Below are positions 16,272-24,906 of a stretch of 64,000 bases of DNA, in pieces (positions within the stretch are counted from its first letter, which is position 1; every line of letters begins with the position of its first letter). Source of the stretch: [Bacillus] enclensis (GTDB lineage: Bacteria > Bacillota > Bacilli > Bacillales > Bacillaceae_B); NCBI RefSeq assembly GCF_001456935.1, contig NZ_KQ758483.1, positions 186,001 through 250,000 of the forward strand, given 5' to 3'. A program made the position numbers and the translations under genes. The notes under the pieces are model-generated. The model had not been told where the DNA came from, ran no database searches, and saw only the letters and a program-made list of their open reading frames with translations.

Positions 16272-16800
16272 TATGATTTTCGTGCATGACTTCGCTTTTC
16301 GTCGGTAGCCCGTGAGCCTCATGGCATTCTGGCGGCAGATTCCATCCCCGGATCCGGGGTCTATCTCTCGGGTGCCTGATTTGTTTTTTTTGAAGGTTTT
16401 ATGGAGGTTAGAAGCGTTCATGACTCAATATACGAAAAATATTATCTGTAAATCAGCGAATTGGCTCGATGAGTGTTATGGTGCAGCCAGAGGAAAAGAT
16501 TGAATCGAAGGAATCTTTTAATTTTGGCTATTATCTTTCGAAAACCAGCCTTTTTCTTTCAATTCCAGACAATAATCTTCGAATTCTGTGGAATAATCTT
16601 TGAATTTCCGGATTAATTCCATCACTTAGAAAAAATATCCAAATTATAAGAAGAATGGACCGAAACAAACAAAGAACACCTTTCATGATATTCATGTTAT
16701 GCTTATCGATTCTGATCTAAGCTCTTCCGCTTTTCAAATGAGCAACTCTTCCAGCAGGAGTCTTCGTCTTGCAATCCAATCAACGCTGGATAGTCTTCCC
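16272..16800 (-). repeat. Decayed copy E2 of the palindromic element, interrupted
   Basis: The 786-bp gap before yitT holds degraded ends of the element in reverse orientation. At 16281-16350 lies TTTCGTGCATGACTTCGCTT with GTAGCCCGTGAGCCTC; at 16715-16800 lie CTTCCGCTTTTC and AGGAGTCTTCGTCTTGCAAT with CCAATCAACGCTGG. The hairpin modules are missing. In their place is ~380 bp of unrelated AT-rich sequence that includes the 21-bp repeat cluster at 16512-16625. Confidence 0.65.
16512..16625. repeat. 21-bp-period repeat cluster (orientation A)
   Basis: Five units of the form AATCTTTNAATTTNNNNNATT, with the conserved C of ATCTT at 16515, 16535, 16556, 16577 and 16598 (spacing 20, 21, 21, 21). The units are the reverse complement of those at 62926-63016, so one repeat family occurs twice in the window. 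Confidence 0.75.
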
Positions 16801-16955
16801 TGCAAGACAGAAGTGAAACTTTATCCGGAATATGTTACTTACAGATTATTTTTGCAGAAAAACCGTTGAGCAGGTGAATTTGAGGGAGAGTTTAGTTATG
16901 ATATTTTGTGGAACATATTTAGTAGTAGATACTACACAACAGGGGAGGTCTGTGC

Positions 16956-17810
16956 ATGAATAGGGATAGTGTGCATTTGGAAGTGAAAAAGTTTGTGGTG
17001 GTGCTGATCGGTGCGGTTTTGGGAGCGATCGCCATGAACTTCTTCTTGATACCGGCAAACGTTTATGCGAGCGGTTTTACCGGTATGGCACAATTATTAT
17101 CAAGCATCATCAAAGAATTTACACGGTTTAACGTATCAACCGGTATTTTATTATTCTTATTGAATATTCCTGTAACCATTATCGGATGGTTCAAGGTGGG
17201 TAAATCATTTACTGTTTACAGCTTTATCTCTGTATTTCTGACTTCATTTTTCCTCGAAGTCATCCCGGTCATTCATTTATCACCGGATATTTTGCTGAAT
17301 GCCGTTTTCGGCGGTGTGATTGCAGCTGTCGGGGTCGGTCTTACATTGAAGTGGGGGGCATCAACAGGCGGTATGGATATCATCGCCATGATCCTCTCCC
17401 GTATGAAAGATAGGCCGGTCGGCTCTTATTTCTTTGTCATGAATGCTTTCATCATTATCTCTGCCGGCTTTTTATACGGCTGGGAAAAAGCGTTGTATAC
17501 ACTCGTGACGCTGTATGCTTCCACACGTGTCATCGATGCCATCCATACCCGTCATGAGAAATTGACGGCAATGATCATCACAAAGAAATCCCAGGAGCTC
17601 CGTGAAGCCATCCACTCGAAATTGATGAGGGGAATTACTACTCTTCCTGCAAAAGGTGCCTTTTCCGGAGAGCAGAAAGAAATGATGATCATTGTCATTT
17701 CGCGTTATGAGTTGTATGAGCTGGAGCATACGATAAAAGAAGTCGACCCGAACGCCTTCACAAATATCGTGCAGACGACAGGCATCTTTGGATTCTTCAG
17801 GAGAGATTAG
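16956..17810 (+). CDS. yitT: YitT family membrane protein (DUF161 + DUF2179)
   Basis: 284-residue integral membrane protein. Five to six hydrophobic helices fill residues 8-185, with family signature FLIPANVYASGFTGMAQLLS near 29-48 and LTLKWGASTGGMDIIAMIL near 129. The cytosolic C-terminal DUF2179 domain (about 220-280) includes LPAKGAFSGEQKEMMIIVIS. Start ATG follows CAGGGGAGGTC. A small palindrome GTAGTAGATACTAC (16922-16935) precedes it. Family members are widespread in Firmicutes; transported substrate and function are not established. Confidence 0.93.
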   Translation: MNRDSVHLEVKKFVVVLIGAVLGAIAMNFFLIPANVYASGFTGMAQLLSSIIKEFTRFNVSTGILLFLLNIPVTIIGWFKVGKSFTVYSFISVFLTSFFLEVIPVIHLSPDILLNAVFGGVIAAVGVGLTLKWGASTGGMDIIAMILSRMKDRPVGSYFFVMNAFIIISAGFLYGWEKALYTLVTLYASTRVIDAIHTRHEKLTAMIITKKSQELREAIHSKLMRGITTLPAKGAFSGEQKEMMIIVISRYELYELEHTIKEVDPNAFTNIVQTTGIFGFFRRD

Positions 17811-17824
17811 TTCAGCAAAAGAAG

Positions 17825-17864
17825 AAAAGGTTGACCTTCCCGTCTTGGAAGGTCAACCTTTTTT
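17825..17864. terminator. Bidirectional terminator between yitT and the DUF3813 gene
   Basis: AAAAGGTTGACCTTCC and GGAAGGTCAACCTTTT form a perfect 16-bp stem with a 6-base loop. T-runs occur on both strands, serving the convergent genes. Confidence 0.92.
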
Positions 17865-17867
17865 GCT

Positions 17868-18059
17868 TTATTGAAGAGTATTCAGCTCATCCTGAAGGGC
17901 GCGTAATTGGTGTTGTTCTGCTGCATTGCTATTCGCATAGGCAGAAGATAAGGCGTTTTTTGCTTTGTTGATCGATTCTTCTGCATTACCGCCTTGAGAT
18001 GCTGTCTGCTTCGCAGAATTGACGGCCTGGCGTGCCTGTCGGAATAATGGATTGCTCAT
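17868..18059 (-). CDS. Small DUF3813-type protein
   Basis: 63-residue protein beginning MSNPLFRQARQAVNSAKQ and ending LRALQDELNTLQ. It is rich in Ala/Gln/Asn with heptad-like spacing, so probably all-helical and soluble. It resembles DUF3813 proteins in the Bacillus yit region. Its ATG lies directly after the stop of the preceding 50-residue gene (TAGATG), and its GGAGG ribosome site lies inside that gene's last codons, so translation is coupled. Function unknown. Confidence 0.8.
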   Translation of the reverse strand: MSNPLFRQARQAVNSAKQTASQGGNAEESINKAKNALSSAYANSNAAEQHQLRALQDELNTLQ

Positions 18060-18212
18060 CTATATTCCTCCCAAAGAGGAGTCTTCCGCTTTGGATGACA
18101 GCTTGTTCGCCTCTGCTTCAGCATATGTCAAGTGGTATGGAATCCGTTCATCATGCTTTTCAACAGCAACTTTACCTTGTTGTACAAATCGTTTGGATTT
18201 ATTTCTACCCAC
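18060..18212 (-). CDS. Small conserved-looking basic protein, GTG start
   Basis: 50-residue product starting at GTG (18212-18210), chosen because AAAGGGGTGG lies six bases before it. The longer upstream reading from ATG 18353 has no ribosome site and runs into the HAD gene. The sequence starts with GRNKSKRFVQQGKVAVEKHD and ends KLSSKAEDSSLGGI; it is soluble and charged, without Cys. Translationally coupled to the DUF3813 gene. A 17-base perfect palindrome lies 25 bp upstream and may control both. I do not recognise a named family. Confidence 0.7.
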   Translation of the reverse strand: MGRNKSKRFVQQGKVAVEKHDERIPYHLTYAEAEANKLSSKAEDSSLGGI

Positions 18213-18236
18213 TGCAACCACCCCTTTTACAAGCTT

Positions 18237-18253
18237 GAACACAAATTGTGTTC
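18237..18253 (-). promoter_or_regulatory. 17-base palindrome upstream of the two micro-genes
   Basis: GAACACAAATTGTGTTC has 8-base perfect arms around one central base. It is placed 25 bp before the GTG of the 50-residue gene and 60 bp after the HAD stop. No T-run follows, so an operator is likelier than a terminator. The binding protein is not identified. Confidence 0.45.
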
Positions 18254-18312
18254 TTTTGTAGTATGGCTTAAGTCGGCCGTGTTTACAGTAAAAAAAATTC
18301 CCACTCCTGCCA

Positions 18313-19128
18313 TCAAAGATTAAAGCGCTTTTGCAGGTATACTCCGATTCCATCTTCTTCGTTCGTCAATGTGACATCATTGGCGATTTCTTTAACTTTG
18401 TCGATGGCATTCCCCATTGCAATGCCGGTTCCTGCATATTCAAGCATTTCAAAATCGTTGTCTTCATCTCCGAATGCAATGATGCGCTCCTGCGGGATAT
18501 TCAAAGAGGAAGCAACTTTCTCAATCCCGACAGCTTTATTTAAACCGGATTTAACAATTTCAATGACATGCCAGGGAGCAGCCCACCTGCGGTGATCGAT
18601 CACTTCTGCATGGACTTTATCAAGATGTGCGCGGATATCCTTCACATCTTCTTCCTCAGCATGGATCAGCATGGAAGTGGGATTCTCAGTGAGAAATTCA
18701 CGTATATCCCCCGTGGAAATGGACGGGTTGCCCATCATGAAAACATCTATGAGCTTTTCATCATGGTAGTGGAGGTACACATCATCCTTCACTTCAGCGA
18801 TGATATTGCGGAACGGAAAGTCATGGCAAGCTTCAATAATCTGCTTGGATACATGTAAATCCATCGGGGTATGATAAGTACCCCAATTCTCATCTATAGG
18901 GTGATGAGTGAAAGCCCCATTGAAATTGACAATGGGAGTACCTAAATTCAACTGCTTATAATAAATTTCACTTGCACGGTAAGGACGGCCGGTCGCGATC
19001 ATCACTTCATGACCCTGTTTCCTTGCCTCTGTCAATGTATGAAGAGTTTTAGATGAAATTTTTTTCTCATCGGTCAGAAGTGTACCGTCCAAATCCAATA
19101 CGATTAAGTGTTTTTCATGTAAAGTCAT
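18313..19128 (-). CDS. Cof-type HAD superfamily phosphatase
   Basis: 271-residue haloacid-dehalogenase-like hydrolase, subfamily IIB (Cof). Motif I LDLDGTLLT lies near residues 11-19 with both catalytic Asp, motif II is ATGRP near 46, the conserved Lys region is KSGLNKAVGIE near 193, and motif IV is FGDEDNDFEML near 216. The cap domain lies between. Such enzymes dephosphorylate sugar phosphates or flavin precursors; the substrate is not readable. It corresponds to yitU of B. subtilis by position. Confidence 0.93.
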   Translation of the reverse strand: MTLHEKHLIVLDLDGTLLTDEKKISSKTLHTLTEARKQGHEVMIATGRPYRASEIYYKQLNLGTPIVNFNGAFTHHPIDENWGTYHTPMDLHVSKQIIEACHDFPFRNIIAEVKDDVYLHYHDEKLIDVFMMGNPSISTGDIREFLTENPTSMLIHAEEEDVKDIRAHLDKVHAEVIDHRRWAAPWHVIEIVKSGLNKAVGIEKVASSLNIPQERIIAFGDEDNDFEMLEYAGTGIAMGNAIDKVKEIANDVTLTNEEDGIGVYLQKRFNL

Positions 19129-19261
19129 AACGTATTATCCCCAATTCTTTGAAATGTCGTGAATCAATTCTATTGAAAATACAGGAGCTGATTAATATAC
19201 AACCTGTAAAATCTAGGATATCATAATAGTGTTATAAGCGTACAGGAGGGAGCAGCTGATC

Positions 19262-20035
19262 ATGATCGTAATTGAGAAGTCGTATATCGAAAATATCCCA
19301 TATCTGCATTTAGTAAAGGAAGAGGAAAGAAATCAACCTCTGCCATTATGCTTTTTTATACATGGATTCACAAGTGCCAAGGAGCATAATCTTCATTATG
19401 CTTATTACCTTGCTGAAAAAGGATTCAGAGTCGTACTGCCGGATTGCCTGGAGCATGGAGAAAGGGCGACAGGTAAAACAGAAGAAGAATTAGGCGGGGT
19501 ATTCTGGAAAATAGTCTTGAACAGCATCCATGAACTTTCCATACTAAAGAGTCATTTTGAGGAAAAAGGCTTGCTGATTGATAACGGAATTGGCGTTGCG
19601 GGAACATCGATGGGCGGCATCGTGACACTGGGAGCGCTGACTCAGTATGATTGGATTTCTTCAGCCGTTTCTCTCATGGGGAACCCATCTTATGTTAAAT
19701 TTGCAAAGGCTCAGCTTGCTCACTTGAAGTCAGCTGGATATCAGCTGCCGTTCAGTGAGGAAGAAGTGAAGGCGATCCTTGATGAACTGTCAAAATATGA
19801 TTTGAGCCTCCAGCCGGAAAAGTTGAATGGACGTCCGCTCATGTTCTGGCATGGAAGAAAAGACAAGGTTGTCCCTTTCCATTTGACAGAGGAGTTTTAC
19901 AAGGCTATTCTTCCTGCCTACGAGGGAAATGAAGATAATATTCTCTTCATTGCTGATGATAAAGCAGATCATAAGGTATCCAGAGAAGGTGTCATGAAGC
20001 TGGTGGAATGGTTCGAAAAACATCTTTCGGCTTAA
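19262..20035 (+). CDS. Alpha/beta hydrolase (YitV-like esterase)
   Basis: 257-residue alpha/beta-hydrolase. The oxyanion region HGFTSAKEHN is near residue 34, the nucleophile elbow is GTSMGG near 116-121 (Ser), the acid is probably in HGRKDKVVPFHL near 198, and the catalytic His is in DDKADHKVS near 238. There is no signal peptide, so cytosolic. It precedes yitW by 70 bp, as in the B. subtilis yitV-yitW pair. Probably an esterase or peptidase-like hydrolase; substrate unknown. Confidence 0.9.
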   Translation: MIVIEKSYIENIPYLHLVKEEERNQPLPLCFFIHGFTSAKEHNLHYAYYLAEKGFRVVLPDCLEHGERATGKTEEELGGVFWKIVLNSIHELSILKSHFEEKGLLIDNGIGVAGTSMGGIVTLGALTQYDWISSAVSLMGNPSYVKFAKAQLAHLKSAGYQLPFSEEEVKAILDELSKYDLSLQPEKLNGRPLMFWHGRKDKVVPFHLTEEFYKAILPAYEGNEDNILFIADDKADHKVSREGVMKLVEWFEKHLSA

Positions 20036-20105
20036 CCTTTTGTTTTCAGGCCGTTTCTTTGTTAAGATGAATGGTAGATAAAGATGAGTGAAGGAGAGTG
20101 TTACG

Positions 20106-20414
20106 ATGGATCAGGATCTTAAAGATAATTTAATGGGTGCACTTGAACAAGTTGTCGACCCTGAACTGGGAATAGATATCGTCAATTTAGGATTGGTATA
20201 TGATGTCGATCTAGATGAAGAAGGTAAAGCGACCGTTACCATGACACTAACGTCAATGGGCTGCCCGCTGGCCGGAACGATCGTAGACCAAGTCAAGACC
20301 GCTTTAAGCGATATCCCTGAAGTGAAAGAAACAGAAGTAGATATCGTCTGGAATCCGCCATGGAGCAAAGACAAAATGTCACGCTATGCGAAAATCGCTC
20401 TGGGTATCACATGA
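20106..20414 (+). CDS. yitW: MIP18/DUF59 family iron-sulfur cluster assembly protein
   Basis: 102-residue protein of the SufT/PaaD-like DUF59 family, which helps mature Fe-S proteins. Signatures are LEQVVDPELGIDIVNLGLVY (about 10-29), the conserved Cys in TSMGCPLAG near 62, and the C-terminal VWNPPWSKDKMS. The start ATG at 20106 follows AAGGAGAGTG; the upstream ATG at 20088 lies before that site. A strong terminator follows. Confidence 0.93.
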   Translation: MDQDLKDNLMGALEQVVDPELGIDIVNLGLVYDVDLDEEGKATVTMTLTSMGCPLAGTIVDQVKTALSDIPEVKETEVDIVWNPPWSKDKMSRYAKIALGIT

Positions 20415-20418
20415 TCAT

Positions 20419-20460
20419 AAAAAAGCCCCTTTTCAATATCGATTGAAAAGGGGCTTTTTT
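20419..20460. terminator. Bidirectional terminator between yitW and uppP
   Basis: A 19-bp perfect stem built from AAAAAAGCCCCTTTTCAAT and its complement, with a 4-base loop and T-runs on both strands. Confidence 0.95.
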
Positions 20461-20465
20461 CAATT

Positions 20466-21275
20466 TTAAATAAAAATCACAACGAGTAACCCGACGATCA
20501 AGCAATAAAAAGCAAAATATTTCAGGTTTCCTCTGACCATAATATTCATGAACCATTTCAATGAAAAATACGAAGCAATCAATGATCCCAGGAATGCCAG
20601 CACGTAAGGAACGGTCATTGATGCTGCAGGTGGAACTTCAATCAGATCCTTGATGCCAAGCAGCATCACTCCAAAGCTGACAGGGATGTATAAAAGGAAC
20701 GAATAGCGTAAAGCTGTCTCTGCTTTCATTCCGCGGGCCATTGCGGCAACAATTGTTGCACCGGAGCGGCTGATTCCCGGAATCAGTGCGACTGCCTGCG
20801 CAAGACCGATGATCAAGGCATCCTTCACGTTCAAGTCTCCGTCATTTTTACTCCCGCGAAGGTTACGGATGAGCCACAGCGCAGTCCCGGTAATAATGAG
20901 AGTGATTCCTATCGTCACAACAGAAGATAGATGCTCCTCAATCACATCGCCGAAAACGATTCCGATCACACCTGCTGGAATCGTACCGATGATCAAGTAC
21001 ACGATAAAATGAAAATCGCGTTTGTTCTCCGGTGTTTTTTCTTTAAAGTAGCCTAAACCATTTACAATCAAACGCCAAATATCTTCGCGATATACTAAAA
21101 GAACTGCGAAGAGAGATGCAGTATTCACCAATATTTCAAAAGTCAGTCCTGGTTCTTCAATGCCCAGGAAGTGCTGGGCGAGTACGAGATGCCCGCTTGA
21201 TGAAATCGGGATAGGTTCAGTAAAACCCTGGAAAATCCCTAAGAATAAATATTTCACTATCGTATAAAAATCCAT
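20466..21275 (-). CDS. uppP: Undecaprenyl-diphosphatase UppP (BacA)
   Basis: 269-residue, 8-helix membrane enzyme that recycles undecaprenyl diphosphate for cell-wall synthesis and gives bacitracin tolerance. The first conserved motif is [18 protein letters not shown] (residues 13-30); the usual first Glu of the (E/Q)xxxE motif is Gln here, an allowed form. The second motif is [10 protein letters not shown] near 164. Length is normal. Start ATG follows TTGGAGGATA. It stands alone, convergent with yitW. Confidence 0.95.
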   Translation of the reverse strand: MDFYTIVKYLFLGIFQGFTEPIPISSSGHLVLAQHFLGIEEPGLTFEILVNTASLFAVLLVYREDIWRLIVNGLGYFKEKTPENKRDFHFIVYLIIGTIPAGVIGIVFGDVIEEHLSSVVTIGITLIITGTALWLIRNLRGSKNDGDLNVKDALIIGLAQAVALIPGISRSGATIVAAMARGMKAETALRYSFLLYIPVSFGVMLLGIKDLIEVPPAASMTVPYVLAFLGSLIASYFSLKWFMNIMVRGNLKYFAFYCLIVGLLVVIFI

Positions 21276-21464
21276 TGTATATCCTCCAAGCCTTATTTCT
21301 CCACATTTTTTTATTTAACACCAAACAGGTACAAACTGTAAAGACTTTTTCCGAATGTTAACCAAACCGTAATCTAATGGTTACCTCCAAATGGCATGCA
21401 TGAACCATCTCCCTATGAAGAAAATAAGAAAGAAGCGATGCTTCAAAACGAGGAGGTATCATGA

Positions 21465-21644
21465 ATGGGACAACCAAGACATTTCAGGGGCGGAGAAAAA
21501 GCTCCGAACAATGGGATCTATATCGAAATTGGTGAAACCGGCAGCAATGTAAACAATCCTCAAAAGCTAAAAATGAAAGCGGGAGACCGGTTTCCTGAGA
21601 ACTCCAACCACAACCGCCATTGGACATATATGAGAAAACCATAA
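21465..21644 (+). CDS. yjzC: YjzC family small protein
   Basis: 59-residue gene with ATG at 21465 behind AGGAGGTATCATGA. The product begins MGQPRHFRGGEKAPNNG, contains YIEIGETGSNVNNPQKL and ends NHNRHWTYMRKP, which matches YjzC of Bacillus as I remember it. Soluble, basic, rich in Asn/Gly. It is monocistronic between uppP and clpB, and its position next to yjzD/yjaU agrees with B. subtilis order. Function unknown. Confidence 0.88.
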   Translation: MGQPRHFRGGEKAPNNGIYIEIGETGSNVNNPQKLKMKAGDRFPENSNHNRHWTYMRKP

Positions 21645-21752
21645 CGACAGGCCAGGAGCAAGGATTACCGTTTTGATATAAAGGGAATGAACATACTACA
21701 TTTTCCTTTCAACCGGTCATCCTTGTTCTTTTTCTTTTTTGTGGATAGGATA

Positions 21753-21784
21753 TATAATAGGTACAAAGGTCAATGAAGGTCAAT
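21753..21784 (+). promoter_or_regulatory. clpB promoter -10 with CtsR heptad operator
   Basis: TATAAT (21753-21758) is followed 9 bases later by two direct heptads, GGTCAAT-GAA-GGTCAAT (21768-21784), with the 10-base period and central A of the CtsR box. Overlap with the expected transcription start fits repression by CtsR until heat shock. The -35 region is poor. Confidence 0.8.
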
Positions 21785-21798
21785 AGAGGTGTTTAAAG

Positions 21799-24399
21799 AT
21801 GAATTATGAATCCATGACACACAGCATTCAAGAAGGCCTTGCTTCTGCAGGGCAGCTCGCAAAAGAGAATAAGCACACTGAGATACGGATTTTACACTTA
21901 TGGAAAGCGCTGAACCAAACGGGGGATGGCCTGCTTCCCTCCATATATGAAAAGGCAGGGGTAAGGTCGGCGGATTTAAATGATTTCCTGGATAAGCAGC
22001 TTAAGGGCATTCCTGAGGTTGAGGGAAGCGGGGTCCAATATGGCATCTATATATCAAGTGAATTGAACCGCCTTTTACAAGACAGTGAAATAGTTCAAAA
22101 AAAGTGGGAGGATGATTTCTTATCCATTGAGCACTTGATCCTCGCACTGTCCCAACAAAGGGATCATGCCATCACTGTATATATGAAAGAAAGAGGTATA
22201 AACAAAGATAAGCTTTCAGAAATCATCACTTCCGTAAGAGGGGGAAAAAAGGTGAGTACACAAAATCCTGAAGTTACATATGAAGCTCTGAAAAAATATG
22301 GAAGGGATCTTGTAGCGGAAGTCAAATCCGGTAAGCTAGATCCCGTCATCGGCCGGGACAGTGAGATCCGCCATGTGATCCGCATCCTTTCGAGAAAAAC
22401 AAAAAACAATCCTGTTTTGATCGGAGAACCGGGTGTAGGAAAAACAGCCATCGTCGAAGGACTTGCCCAGAGGATTGTCAGAAAGGACGTTCCTGAGGGG
22501 CTGAAGGATAAAACTATTTTTGAACTTGATATGAGTTCACTCGTCGCCGGTGCAAAATTCCGCGGAGAATTCGAAGAAAGACTAAAAGCGGTCCTGACGG
22601 AAGTGAGGAAGAGCGAAGGAAGGATCCTTTTATTCATCGATGAACTGCACACGATTGTAGGGGCTGGAAAAACAGAAGGTGCCATGGATGCCGGCAACAT
22701 TTTGAAGCCTATGCTTGCAAGGGGGGAACTCCACTGTATCGGGGCCACAACATTGAACGAATACCGAAAATACATCGAAAAAGATCCGGCGCTTGAACGG
22801 CGTTTTCAACAAGTGATGGTACAGGAGCCGGATGTGGAAGACACCGTGTCTATCCTGAGGGGGTTAAAGGAAAGATTCGAAATTCACCATGGAGTCAATA
22901 TCCACGACCGGGCAATCGTTGCAGCGGCAAAATTGTCGGACAGGTACATTTCCGATCGCTTCCTTCCAGATAAAGCAATAGACCTCGTTGATGAAGCATG
23001 TGCCATGATCAGGACTGAAATAGATTCGATGCCAACCGAGCTTGATGAAGTGACAAGGAAAGTCATGCAGCTGGAAATCGAGGAAGCAGCGTTGACAAAG
23101 GAAAAAGATGAACAAAGCAAGGAACGCCTTGCACGTATCAGGGAAGAGTTAAGCAATCTGAAAGAAAAAGCCGATGGGATGAAGCTTAAGTGGTTAAAAG
23201 AAAAAGAAAGCATTGGGATTGTCCAGGAGAAGAGGGAAGAGCTGGAGAAGCTTAGACGGCAGTTGGAAGAGGCGGAAAGCGATTATGACTTAAACAGGGC
23301 AGCAGAACTGCGTCATGGAAAGATACCAGCCATGGAAAAGGAACTGCAAACTGTTGAGCAGGAAATGATGGAAGAACAGGAAGGCAGGCTCCTGAGAGAA
23401 GAAGTGACGGAAGAAGAAGTCGCAAACATCGTAGCCAGATGGACGGGGATCCCTATAACCAAACTGGTGGAAGGGGAAAGGGAAAAACTCCTTAAACTGG
23501 AAAAAATACTGCATGAACGCGTCATCGGCCAGGATGAAGCAGTCGAGCTTGTCAGTGATGCGGTTATCCGTGCTAGAGCCGGAATCAAGGATCCAAACCG
23601 GCCGATCGGCTCTTTCATCTTCCTAGGACCGACCGGAGTCGGGAAGACAGAGCTTGCAAAGACCCTTGCCCATACCCTGTTTGACAGTGAAGAGCAGATG
23701 ATCCGCATTGATATGTCTGAATATATGGAGAAGCACGCAGTATCAAGACTGGTCGGTGCCCCTCCCGGTTATGTCGGTTATGAAGAAGGCGGCCAGTTGA
23801 CTGAAGCCATCAGAAGGAAGCCTTACTCGGTCATCCTGCTGGATGAAATCGAAAAGGCCCATCCGGAAGTGTTCAATATTTTACTGCAAATGCTTGATGA
23901 CGGCCGCATAACCGATTCACAAGGCAGAACCGTCGACTGTAAGAACACTGTCATCATCATGACTTCAAATATAGGCTCCTCACACTTGCTGGAAAGAAAT
24001 AAAGGGCAGGAAGAAATAGATGAAGATACAAAGGATTTAGTCATGAAGCAGCTCCGAAGCTCTTTCAGGCCGGAATTCCTGAACCGTGTGGATGATATCA
24101 TACTATTCAAGCCGCTCAGCATCGAAAATGTAAAAGGCATCATCGAAAAGCTTCTCACAGAATTACAGTCCCGCGTGGAGGAACAGCAAATAACCATTAA
24201 TCTGACAGATAAAGCGAAGGGATTCATTGCAGAATCCGCTTACGACCCCGTCTACGGAGCGCGCCCGTTAAAACGCTATCTCCAAAGGGAAGTTGAAACC
24301 AAACTCGCAAGGGAAATGATCGCAGGCAGCATCGGGGCAAACAAAGAAGTCATCATTGATGCAGATGACCAGGGGCTGACACTATCGGTATCCGGTTAA
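21799..24399 (+). CDS. clpB: ATP-dependent disaggregase ClpB
   Basis: 866-residue AAA+ chaperone that extracts proteins from aggregates together with DnaK. Domains in order: Clp N-domain (1-150); AAA-1 with Walker A GEPGVGKT (209-216) and Walker B LLFIDELH; a long coiled-coil middle domain (about 405-530, rich in [22 protein letters not shown] heptads), which marks ClpB rather than ClpC; AAA-2 with Walker A GPTGVGKT (about 610-617) and [14 protein letters not shown]; and the C-terminal Clp-D2 small domain. No UVR motif is seen. B. subtilis 168 lacks this gene. A CtsR box lies in front, so it should be heat-induced. Confidence 0.95.
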   Translation: MNYESMTHSIQEGLASAGQLAKENKHTEIRILHLWKALNQTGDGLLPSIYEKAGVRSADLNDFLDKQLKGIPEVEGSGVQYGIYISSELNRLLQDSEIVQKKWEDDFLSIEHLILALSQQRDHAITVYMKERGINKDKLSEIITSVRGGKKVSTQNPEVTYEALKKYGRDLVAEVKSGKLDPVIGRDSEIRHVIRILSRKTKNNPVLIGEPGVGKTAIVEGLAQRIVRKDVPEGLKDKTIFELDMSSLVAGAKFRGEFEERLKAVLTEVRKSEGRILLFIDELHTIVGAGKTEGAMDAGNILKPMLARGELHCIGATTLNEYRKYIEKDPALERRFQQVMVQEPDVEDTVSILRGLKERFEIHHGVNIHDRAIVAAAKLSDRYISDRFLPDKAIDLVDEACAMIRTEIDSMPTELDEVTRKVMQLEIEEAALTKEKDEQSKERLARIREELSNLKEKADGMKLKWLKEKESIGIVQEKREELEKLRRQLEEAESDYDLNRAAELRHGKIPAMEKELQTVEQEMMEEQEGRLLREEVTEEEVANIVARWTGIPITKLVEGEREKLLKLEKILHERVIGQDEAVELVSDAVIRARAGIKDPNRPIGSFIFLGPTGVGKTELAKTLAHTLFDSEEQMIRIDMSEYMEKHAVSRLVGAPPGYVGYEEGGQLTEAIRRKPYSVILLDEIEKAHPEVFNILLQMLDDGRITDSQGRTVDCKNTVIIMTSNIGSSHLLERNKGQEEIDEDTKDLVMKQLRSSFRPEFLNRVDDIILFKPLSIENVKGIIEKLLTELQSRVEEQQITINLTDKAKGFIAESAYDPVYGARPLKRYLQREVETKLAREMIAGSIGANKEVIIDADDQGLTLSVSG

Positions 24400-24447
24400 G
24401 AATGAGCTTACTGTAATTGCAAATCCAGCAGAATAAAGATGAAATAT

Positions 24448-24476
24448 AAAAAGCAGCCCCAAAAAGGCTGCTTTTT
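24448..24476. terminator. Shared terminator of clpB and yjzD
   Basis: AAAAAGCAGCC / GGCTGCTTTTT forms an 11-bp stem with T-runs on both strands. It overlaps the last codons of the convergent yjzD gene. Confidence 0.9.
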
Positions 24477-24669
24477 AATGATGATCTTCTACAGGATCGT
24501 TCGGGATGATCAAAGTCATCACAAATAGTAAAACTGTGATTACAACTGATAGTACCAAACCTGTCATAAAATGAAATGATAATCCATTCATTGAACTTAC
24601 AACGTAATTTAACATCTGAGTCAACAAAAACGCCCAGAAAAATGTCCAGAAAAATTTCACGCCAGTCAC
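24475..24669 (-). CDS. yjzD: YjzD-like small membrane protein (DUF2929)
   Basis: 64-residue protein with two hydrophobic helices (about 5-25 and 36-56, including GLVLSVVITVLLFVMTLIIP), a short polar loop and an acidic C-terminal tail (NDPVEDHH). It matches the DUF2929/YjzD group by size, topology and place between yjzC and yjaU. Start ATG follows GAGGTGACTGGC. Function unknown. Confidence 0.85.
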   Translation of the reverse strand: MTGVKFFWTFFWAFLLTQMLNYVVSSMNGLSFHFMTGLVLSVVITVLLFVMTLIIPNDPVEDHH

Positions 24670-24861
24670 CTCATTCCTCTATATTCATCCATATGTATAT
24701 GGGTTGCCACCATTTTCAATCTTTTTTATCATACCACACCTATTTAGAATAATAAATGACGAATATGTGAAAATGTAACCCCTGTCATCCGCTTCCAGTC
24801 AGCAAATAACTTGTTTGTATTTTTCCTTTGAAATAGGCGAACTTCCTTTCATAATCTTTAT

Positions 24862-24880
24862 CTTTACATACCATGTAAAG
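24862..24880 (+). promoter_or_regulatory. 19-base palindrome upstream of yjaU-yjaV-med-comZ
   Basis: CTTTACAT-ACC-ATGTAAAG has perfect 8-base arms around three bases and lies 27 bp before the yjaU start. A further partial arm (TATGTAAAAGG) follows. No T-run, so an operator is likely. The regulator is unidentified. Confidence 0.45.
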
Positions 24881-24906
24881 ACTCACTATGTAAAAGGAGA
24901 ATTCCG

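Noticed and set aside
16312-16503. 63-residue ORF in the yitS-yitT gap.
   Set aside because: It runs from a decayed element end into AT-rich sequence, lacks a ribosome site and has no recognisable family.
18213-18353. N-terminal extension of the 50-residue gene to ATG 18353 (97 residues).
   Set aside because: It overlaps the HAD gene's end, has no ribosome site and crosses the 17-base palindrome. GTG 18212 is well placed.
22164-22775. 203-residue minus-strand ORF opposite clpB.
   Set aside because: It is the antisense frame of the AAA-1 coding region, which has strong protein-family evidence on the plus strand.
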